Notes under the pieces: model-generated
The model's input: the letters and a program-made list of their open reading frames with translations, nothing else
What the model was told of the DNA's origin: nothing
The model's database searches: none
Assembly: GCA_944319875.1 (NCBI GenBank)
Contig: CALUFR010000044.1
Coordinates: 1 to 43,541 of the forward strand
Origin: an uncultured Bacteroides sp.
GTDB taxonomy: Bacteria > Bacteroidota > Bacteroidia > Bacteroidales > Bacteroidaceae
Direction: 5' to 3'
DNA length: 43,541 nucleotides
Program-made: the position numbers and the translations under genes
Shown here: piece after piece, positions 35,956 through 41,661 of the stretch
Position numbering within the stretch: position 1 is the stretch's first letter
Layout of the letters: every line of letters starts with the position of its first letter

Positions 35956-36333
35956 ATGAAAGTATTATTAATTAGTTTAGTTGCAATGCTGATAGGACAT
36001 TTGCCTATCAATGCGATCACAGAGAAAACAAATAGCACAACAGAGGATGAAGAAAGAGAGATACCGTTGATCTTAGAAGGCGATATCAGTCCTATTTCTG
36101 TTTTCCAACCTACCGCCTACGCCACCTTATATAATAAGGTGGTTAGTGTAGACCTGAGTGAGTTGCCCGAAGGCGCTATCGTCACTATTACCTGCATGGC
36201 TACCGGAGAAAAGATTTATTCGCAGACCGGCATGGGAAGCATGGAAATTGATATGAATGCTTGCGATAAAGGGCGATATCAGATAGATGTTGTATCGGGC
36301 GGCTTGTGGTTGCAAGGCGAATTTTCACTCTAA
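35956..36333 (+). CDS. DUF3244 domain secreted protein
   Basis: 125 residues from ATG 35956, chosen because it begins a signal peptide (MKVLLISLVAMLIGHLPINA). The mature part fits the Bacteroidales DUF3244 family: REIPLILEGDISPISVFQPTAYATL in two parts, then strands ending in GRYQIDVVSGGLWLQGEFSL. The fold is a small beta sandwich like that of type IX secretion tails. Function unknown. It lies 21 bp before the VKOR fusion gene and close to the TTCCACA boxes, so it is probably the first gene of the locus transcript after the regulator. Confidence 0.82.
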   Translation: MKVLLISLVAMLIGHLPINAITEKTNSTTEDEEREIPLILEGDISPISVFQPTAYATLYNKVVSVDLSELPEGAIVTITCMATGEKIYSQTGMGSMEIDMNACDKGRYQIDVVSGGLWLQGEFSL

Positions 36334-36354
36334 CCGTCAATTGTTCGTATTGCT

Positions 36355-37866
36355 ATGACTGACACCGTTTCTTTACTCTATCGCTACCTGCGATTGCTTG
36401 CCGTCCGGGTAGATCGGGGCACTGTCCGCCGCTTGCTGGCCCATCCTTTGGGTGACAGCATGCGGGGAATGAGCGACGCACTGGATGCGTTGGGAGTAAA
36501 GAACGCCGTCTACCAACTACCGGCAGAATACCTCGACCAAGTGGAGGCACCGTTTATTGCGGTCACCCGACAGGAGGCTCATCCGTTCTGTCTGGTGGAA
36601 CAGAAAGGAGGAAACCGTTTTACGGTGTACGTTCAAGGCAAACGAATGTCTGTCAGTCAAGAAGTTTTTTTGTCGCAATGGACCGGTGGCGTATTGTTGG
36701 GTGAAGTGACAAAAGCCACTCGGCAAGACCGATGCTATGCGGTGAAAAACGGATGCGATTGGTTGCTACAGCACAATCTGTCAGTGGCTTGCGCACTATT
36801 GTTTCTCTTGATGGTATGGAAGACGGGAAGCGCTCTTGGGTTCTATGATATTACGCTTTGGATGGGAGCTTTGGCTTCCGCCTCCATTCTCTACAAGGAA
36901 TGGGTGGACGACCGTTTCCTACACCGCTTCTGCCGCGTTGGGAAGACGGTGGACTGCAATGCGGTATTGCGTTCCCGCGGTTCCCGATTGGCTGGTGTAG
37001 GGCTGGGCGAGCTCAGTCTGTTCTACTTTGCTACGTTACTTCTGTTCTCCGGAAGTCATCCGCAAGGGTTTTACGGATTTGCCGTCTGTTGTGGGATGGC
37101 GGCCTTGGCGTGTACCGTCTACTCAGTGGTCTACCAATTGTTTGTCGTTCGCAAAGGATGTATGCTCTGCATGGCGGTGAACGTATCGGTATGGCTGAAC
37201 AGCTTGGCGTTATACTTGCTTTATGCACGGAAAGAGATGCAGGTGTCTTTCTCTTTCCCCGATTGGGTAGCATTGGCTCTTTCAGCAGGCATTGTGCTTG
37301 GTGTCGGGCTATCCGTCAAGCGGTGGATAAAGACCGACCAGCTCTACCGTCAATGGCAATCCCGTTACGGAGAGTTGTTACAGCCCGAAACGTTTCAAGC
37401 GCTGTTGGCGTTGCAGCCTACCTTGGGAACGCTGCCGGAAAAGGAACTTTGCCTGCACAACGGCTTAGAGAAGAGGAATGAAGTGCTGATTGTAACCAAT
37501 CCTATGTGCAAGAACTGCGCCCGCCTTCATCCGCAACTACGTGAACTGGCAACACAAGTTCCGGTTTCTTTGCTTCTGCTGACTTTTCCTCAGGACAAGA
37601 TGGGAGAACGGGTAGCGCAGACAGTGCTTGCCGCTTACCGCACGCAAGGATGGGACAAGGCGTTTGACTTGCTGAGCCAATGGTACGAAACGGATAGGCT
37701 GCCTGAGGACGCCGTGCAACCGACAGAAGAAGATGTGGAACAATGGAAACAGCAACAGCTGTATGCCTACCGGCATCAACTGACCCGCACGCCTTCAATG
37801 ATGGTAGATGGGCATTACGTACCGGAGATGTACGAAACACGTGATTTAAGATATGTATTAACATAA
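36355..37866 (+). CDS. Fusion of degenerate C39-like domain, VKOR and thioredoxin
   Basis: 503 residues. Residues 1-120 resemble a C39 peptidase fold (HPLGDSMRGMSDALDALGV, EAPFIAV, His76 in EAHPFCLV, VFLSQWTGGVLL) but without the catalytic Cys. Then a VKOR membrane domain (about 135-325, four to five spans): loop cysteines Cys193 and Cys201, and the redox CMLC at 269-272. The C-terminal thioredoxin domain has CKNC at 385-388 and a TPSMMVDG segment with the cis-Pro. VKOR-thioredoxin proteins make disulfides using quinone. The C39-like part could bind double-glycine leaders and so recruit the peptides encoded next door (inference). Confidence 0.85.
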   Translation: MTDTVSLLYRYLRLLAVRVDRGTVRRLLAHPLGDSMRGMSDALDALGVKNAVYQLPAEYLDQVEAPFIAVTRQEAHPFCLVEQKGGNRFTVYVQGKRMSVSQEVFLSQWTGGVLLGEVTKATRQDRCYAVKNGCDWLLQHNLSVACALLFLLMVWKTGSALGFYDITLWMGALASASILYKEWVDDRFLHRFCRVGKTVDCNAVLRSRGSRLAGVGLGELSLFYFATLLLFSGSHPQGFYGFAVCCGMAALACTVYSVVYQLFVVRKGCMLCMAVNVSVWLNSLALYLLYARKEMQVSFSFPDWVALALSAGIVLGVGLSVKRWIKTDQLYRQWQSRYGELLQPETFQALLALQPTLGTLPEKELCLHNGLEKRNEVLIVTNPMCKNCARLHPQLRELATQVPVSLLLLTFPQDKMGERVAQTVLAAYRTQGWDKAFDLLSQWYETDRLPEDAVQPTEEDVEQWKQQQLYAYRHQLTRTPSMMVDGHYVPEMYETRDLRYVLT

Positions 37867-37967
37867 AAGATATTTGTTATTCGCGAAAACAAGTAGCTGT
37901 TACCAGACTTCAGCTTTATAAAAGTCGGAAAGTAACTAATTTTATAACTTTAAAATCTTTGGAATTT
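37867..37967 (+). promoter_or_regulatory. Conserved leader 1 of the precursor-peptide gene
   Basis: Begins right after the VKOR stop with a 26-bp sequence (37867-37892), identical to 39742-39767, that contains GATATTTG (close to a -7 box) and the palindrome TTCGCGAA. A small stem follows: GACTT (37906-37910) with AAGTC (37922-37926), 11-base loop. Further blocks (TCAGC, TTA, AAAA, TAACT) also match leader 2. Confidence 0.75.
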
Positions 37968-38177
37968 ATGAATGAAGATTTTATGAGATTTAGACTTGAG
38001 AAGAACAAGATGAATCAAGTTCGGGGAGGTGGTGAGTCCATTACGTACATTTGTACTTGCTATTCTAGCGGCGGCCAATTAGCATTTGCTGTTTCAGCTG
38101 AAAGTAATGAAATACTTAGTGCCAAAATGAACACAGAATGCAAAGGCTCTGGCTGGGGATGCAGATCTATTGGATGA
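37968..38177 (+). CDS. Double-glycine precursor peptide 1 (four-cysteine core)
   Basis: 69 residues. Leader MNEDFMRFRLEKNKMNQVRG with Gly20-Gly21 (a third Gly follows), then a 48-residue core with Cys29, Cys31, Cys58 and Cys65 (C-x1-C-x26-C-x6-C) and a GWGC near the end. Leader length and charge fit cleavage by a C39 exporter, and such an exporter gene is four genes downstream. ATG 37968 is chosen over the TTG three codons earlier because it aligns with precursor 2. I do not recognise the core in any known bacteriocin or signal family. Likely a secreted peptide with two disulfides (inference). Confidence 0.82.
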   Translation: MNEDFMRFRLEKNKMNQVRGGGESITYICTCYSSGGQLAFAVSAESNEILSAKMNTECKGSGWGCRSIG

Positions 38178-38201
38178 CGAATCAGATTGAAAAGTGAAAA
38201 T

Positions 38202-38246
38202 GAAGAGAGATATGTTCAATTTTTTAAAATTAACAGTTCTCTCTTC
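38202..38246 (+). terminator. Intercistronic hairpin between peptide 1 and TlpA-like 1
   Basis: Outer stem GAAGAGAGA (38202-38210) with TCTCTCTTC (38238-38246). Inner pairs TGTT/AACA and AATTTT/AAAATT continue it. No strong T run after. Possible attenuator or 3' mRNA-stabilising end for the peptide message. Confidence 0.6.
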
Positions 38247-38264
38247 CTAAAATAATATTATGAC

Positions 38265-39725
38265 ATGAAGATTTTGTTGATACTATTATTGTGTTGTTTT
38301 TCTGCAACTATAGTGTATGCAGATAATGCGACCATAATTTTTTCTTCAGATAAAGATGTTGTAGTTTCAATCTATCAACCAATAGATGGAGGATACAATG
38401 ATAAAGTCGTTAGTTTTGAAGTACATTTGAAGGAAAAAAACAATCAAAAAGTCATTTTGGGATTTTCGAATTGGGAAATGATTCATTGCACATTCTCCAA
38501 TGGTCAGGACTGTGAATTGTTATTGTTCCCGCACGATGAGATAAACGTACAAGTATCATCCCGTGGAATATGTTTTGAAGGAAGTAACGCCGCCGGTCTA
38601 CAGTTTTTTTGCGATGAATTTACTTCTGTAGGACACCGTCTCAAATATTTGAATACAATAGATGCTTATTTTGCGGAGTATGTCAACCAGCAGCGTTCTA
38701 TTCGTTCGATTACCCCCGCCATAAATGAAGAAATTATACACCCCCAATTAACCAAATTGCAGCATTTACTACAGGAAAAGACAATACAGCCTATCTTTTA
38801 CGAGAAGCTTTCCAAAAATATGGAGATGTTATTGAATGGTTATATTACGGAACGAATGGTTACCCTGCTGAAAAGCCAAAGCTACCGGAAAGTCGCATTG
38901 AAAGACAGTGCCACCATCATGCACATAGCTGACAGCATTTATCAGAAACATCCCATAACCGATGATGATTTGATAAAGTTCAATTATTATGTGCTTTACA
39001 TTCCTCAATATTTGAATTTCTATTATAGCGGCCAACCAATCAAAATACCGGCCTATGATACAAAAGCGTTCGGACCCTACAAGGTCTATTTGCATGCTCC
39101 TCGATTCATGCAAGCAGCTTTATTGGGGAGTGCTTGCATGGTAGAGTTAAAATACCAATCCGGAGAAATGGACTTACCGACCATGAAACGCTTCTTCAAC
39201 GAACAATTTCCGCAAAGTCCGTATGTCTTTATGCTAAACAACCGAGTAAAAGATGAGGGCAAAGACGGAGAACGTGTAAAAGGCGATATAGTCTATATAG
39301 AAGAACAGCCTGAAACAATGATTGAATTGGCACATCTTCCGGAGTTGAACGCTAAATACCTGTTTGTGGATTTATGGGCTACTTGGTGTATGCCTTGCAA
39401 GGCGGAGTTCCAGCACCGGGAAGAGTTGGATGCACTACTATCTCAATGGCATAATGTCGCAATTGTATATGTCTCGTTGGATAAAGACGAGCAGGACGAA
39501 CGATGGAAAGAAGAAATCAAGAAGTGGGATTTGGCCGGTTTTCATTTGCGTGCATCTGAACAGCTTACTACGGATATTCGGAGCAACATATATGAAGACG
39601 GGCAAATTTCGATACCTCGCTATATGCTGATTTCTCCAAACGGGGAAGTCCTTCACAAGAATTTGCCACCTCCAAGTACCATGATCCAGTTAAAAGAAAC
39701 TTTGAAACGATTTTTAAATCAGTAA
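38265..39725 (+). CDS. Secreted TlpA-like thioredoxin 1
   Basis: 486 residues with a signal peptide (MKILLILLLCCFSATIVYA). An N-terminal beta domain (about 20-110) and a helical middle (115-345) precede a TlpA/AhpC-type thioredoxin domain with CMPC at 375-378 (LWATWCMPCKAEF) and cis-Pro 451 in ISIPRYMLIS. Periplasmic disulfide reductase/isomerase type. Similar in layout to the second copy at 40130: shared blocks are IGSACM/LGSACM, LKY-S-EMDL, LRAS, IPRY and VLHKNLPPPS. It sits directly after precursor peptide 1, so the peptide may be its substrate (inference). AT-rich compared with the flanks. Confidence 0.87.
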   Translation: MKILLILLLCCFSATIVYADNATIIFSSDKDVVVSIYQPIDGGYNDKVVSFEVHLKEKNNQKVILGFSNWEMIHCTFSNGQDCELLLFPHDEINVQVSSRGICFEGSNAAGLQFFCDEFTSVGHRLKYLNTIDAYFAEYVNQQRSIRSITPAINEEIIHPQLTKLQHLLQEKTIQPIFYEKLSKNMEMLLNGYITERMVTLLKSQSYRKVALKDSATIMHIADSIYQKHPITDDDLIKFNYYVLYIPQYLNFYYSGQPIKIPAYDTKAFGPYKVYLHAPRFMQAALLGSACMVELKYQSGEMDLPTMKRFFNEQFPQSPYVFMLNNRVKDEGKDGERVKGDIVYIEEQPETMIELAHLPELNAKYLFVDLWATWCMPCKAEFQHREELDALLSQWHNVAIVYVSLDKDEQDERWKEEIKKWDLAGFHLRASEQLTTDIRSNIYEDGQISIPRYMLISPNGEVLHKNLPPPSTMIQLKETLKRFLNQ

Positions 39726-39741
39726 TATACATAAAATCCTT

Positions 39742-39839
39742 AAGATATTTGTTATTCGCGAAAACAAATGACTGTTTTGGAATCAGCCTTAAAAAATCCG
39801 TAATTAACTTAGTTTGAAATAATACTTATTTTTTCGATT
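39742..39839 (+). promoter_or_regulatory. Conserved leader 2 of the precursor-peptide gene
   Basis: The 26-bp repeat is at 39742-39767, 98 bp before the peptide start (101 bp in copy 1). Stem GGAAT (39779-39783) with AATCC (39795-39799), again an 11-base loop. Compared with leader 1, two pairs changed on both sides (A-T to G-C, C-G to A-T) and one pair is lost. Confidence 0.75.
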
Positions 39840-40040
39840 ATGAAAGAAGTCTTTTTTAAGTTTCAACTTCCGAAAGAGAAGATGAATGAAGTTCGTGGTG
39901 GTAACGATCAAAGATGTCACTGCGGAGGCTCTTCCAATGAGTTTCTTATAACTGGGATTGGTGGTTCTTTTGACGAATTGGAAGATGTTGTAGGTAAAAT
40001 ATGTGGAGATGCAGGTTGGGCATGTACGCCTGTTAAGTAG
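39840..40040 (+). CDS. Double-glycine precursor peptide 2 (four-cysteine core)
   Basis: 66 residues. Leader MKEVFFKFQLPKEKMNEVRG with Gly20-Gly21, closely like the leader of precursor 1 (F-F or R-F, L, K-MN-VRGG). The 45-residue core has Cys26, Cys28, Cys55 and Cys62, the same spacing C-x1-C-x26-C-x6-C, with GWAC near the end. Apart from the cysteines and GW, the two cores share little. It has its own conserved leader upstream and a strong hairpin downstream, and is followed by its own TlpA-like gene. Probably exported by the C39 transporter 1.6 kb downstream. Confidence 0.82.
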   Translation: MKEVFFKFQLPKEKMNEVRGGNDQRCHCGGSSNEFLITGIGGSFDELEDVVGKICGDAGWACTPVK

Positions 40041-40062
40041 TGTTATGGAGAATCGAGGAGGA

Positions 40063-40096
40063 AAGAGAAGAGAATACTCTCTTCTCTTCTCCTTTT
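40063..40096 (+). terminator. Intercistronic terminator-like hairpin after peptide 2
   Basis: Perfect 11-bp stem AAGAGAAGAGA (40063-40073) with TCTCTTCTCTT (40078-40088), a four-base loop, then CTCCTTTT. Same place as the hairpin after peptide 1. Probably lets most transcripts end after the peptide and some continue. Confidence 0.7.
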
Positions 40097-40129
40097 CTGG
40101 TACAATATTGTGAGTGAATTGTAATTAAA

Positions 40130-41617
40130 ATGTTTGTAGTCAAGATGAAATATTGGTTAGGCTGCTTTTTATTCGCTATTTGTTTCTGCTCCTTGAATGC
40201 TCAAGAAGCATATATTACCTTCTCCTTGGATAAGGATTGTGAAATATTGGTTTATGAACCCTTGGATGGGGTATATAATGATAGAGTCTCGACACAAAGA
40301 TTAGTCGTTGAAAAGGGGAAGGCCGTTACTTGCCGTACCAAAGTAGATGGTTTTTCTTCTATACATTGCAAGTTCACCCAACTACAGCAATCGTGTGATG
40401 TGATTGCATTTCCGGGAGATCGTATTGAAGTAGTCGTCAACACTGCCCGGAAATTATTTGATTTTCGCGGTGATAATGGGAAAGGGAATCGACTTTTAAG
40501 AAACATTGTACCCGTTCCGTTTCTGAATGAGTATCTGATTATGCGGTCTCTTTTTCAAAAGGCGTATTCAGGGGAAAGAATATTGGCTATACTTTCTGCA
40601 GTCAATGATTCGCTGAATATGGATTCGAAATATCGAAAAATTCAGGAACTTTCGGAAGACCGGACTGTAAATCCACAGTTTGCTTCTGTTTTACGTACTC
40701 AAGTAAAAACTTTTTATGATAGTTATATACTTGTCATGTTGGCTGGGTTACTTAACGGAGATGGAGAACATAGACTGACTCCGACGATGATCAATGAAAC
40801 CAAGGCCATTGTAGACAGTATCTTGAAGTCATCTCCTCTCACTGAAGCAGTGTATAAATGTATGGCCGGTCATCTATATGCAATAAAATATGCTCAATTT
40901 AGTGAGGATAGTTTGCAAGTGTCTCTCGGGACGGACTTATCTATATTTGGCCCTTATAAAAACTATTTCAAATTAGATAGAAAATTTCAACCGGCCATGA
41001 TAGGAAGTGCTTGCATGACGCAATTGAAGTATGATTCTAAGGAAATGGATTTGGCCAAAGTGCAGGCGTTCCTCAACAAGGAATTTCCAGATAGCCAATA
41101 CACGACTATTGTAAATGAACAGTTGAATAAATACATGCCAGTGAGTGAGGAAGGTCACTACAAAGCAATCTTTATTCAGCAACAAGTGAATACAATCCAT
41201 GAATTGGTTCAGCAGGCGGGTTTAGAGGGAAAATACCTGTATATTGACCTATGGGCAAGTTGGTGCATGCCTTGTAGAGGGGAATTAAGCCATAGTAAAG
41301 AAGTGCATCAACTATTAAAGCAATATCCGAATGTGGTGCCTCTATATATATCAATCGACAAGGAAAAGCAAGAGAGTACTTGGAAAAAATTGGTTGACCA
41401 TTATCAGCTTTCCGGTTATCATTTGCGGGCCTCTTCGGCATTGGAGGAGGATATCAAGCAACATGTTTTTGAAACAGATGCTTATGAGATACCTCGCTAT
41501 GCTTTGATAGCTCCGGACGGGACTGTTCTTCATAGGGATTTGCCACGTCCTAGTGAGCTTGATTTATTAAAAGATGAATTGAATCAATTACTAAAAAATG
41601 ATTATAGAAACAATTGA
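40130..41617 (+). CDS. Secreted TlpA-like thioredoxin 2
   Basis: 495 residues from ATG 40130; the ATG at 40145 (MKYWLGCFLFAICFCSLNAQ) gives an equally good signal peptide. Same order as copy 1: N-terminal beta domain (about 25-110), helical middle (about 120-350), and thioredoxin domain with CMPC at 379-382 (LWASWCMPCRGEL) and cis-Pro in YEIPRYALIA. The two copies are alike over their whole length but clearly diverged, so the duplication is old. Likely a periplasmic thiol-disulfide enzyme acting on the neighbouring cysteine peptide (inference). AT-rich compared with the exporter gene that follows 44 bp later. Confidence 0.87.
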   Translation: MFVVKMKYWLGCFLFAICFCSLNAQEAYITFSLDKDCEILVYEPLDGVYNDRVSTQRLVVEKGKAVTCRTKVDGFSSIHCKFTQLQQSCDVIAFPGDRIEVVVNTARKLFDFRGDNGKGNRLLRNIVPVPFLNEYLIMRSLFQKAYSGERILAILSAVNDSLNMDSKYRKIQELSEDRTVNPQFASVLRTQVKTFYDSYILVMLAGLLNGDGEHRLTPTMINETKAIVDSILKSSPLTEAVYKCMAGHLYAIKYAQFSEDSLQVSLGTDLSIFGPYKNYFKLDRKFQPAMIGSACMTQLKYDSKEMDLAKVQAFLNKEFPDSQYTTIVNEQLNKYMPVSEEGHYKAIFIQQQVNTIHELVQQAGLEGKYLYIDLWASWCMPCRGELSHSKEVHQLLKQYPNVVPLYISIDKEKQESTWKKLVDHYQLSGYHLRASSALEEDIKQHVFETDAYEIPRYALIAPDGTVLHRDLPRPSELDLLKDELNQLLKNDYRNN

Positions 41618-41661
41618 TTATCGTGAATTAATCTGTTGTTTTTTAAGCGTTTTCATTTAGA

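Noticed and set aside
37867-39767. 26-bp repeat as part of a CRISPR array
   Set aside because: Only two copies 1.9 kb apart, each before a peptide gene; no spacers or cas genes.
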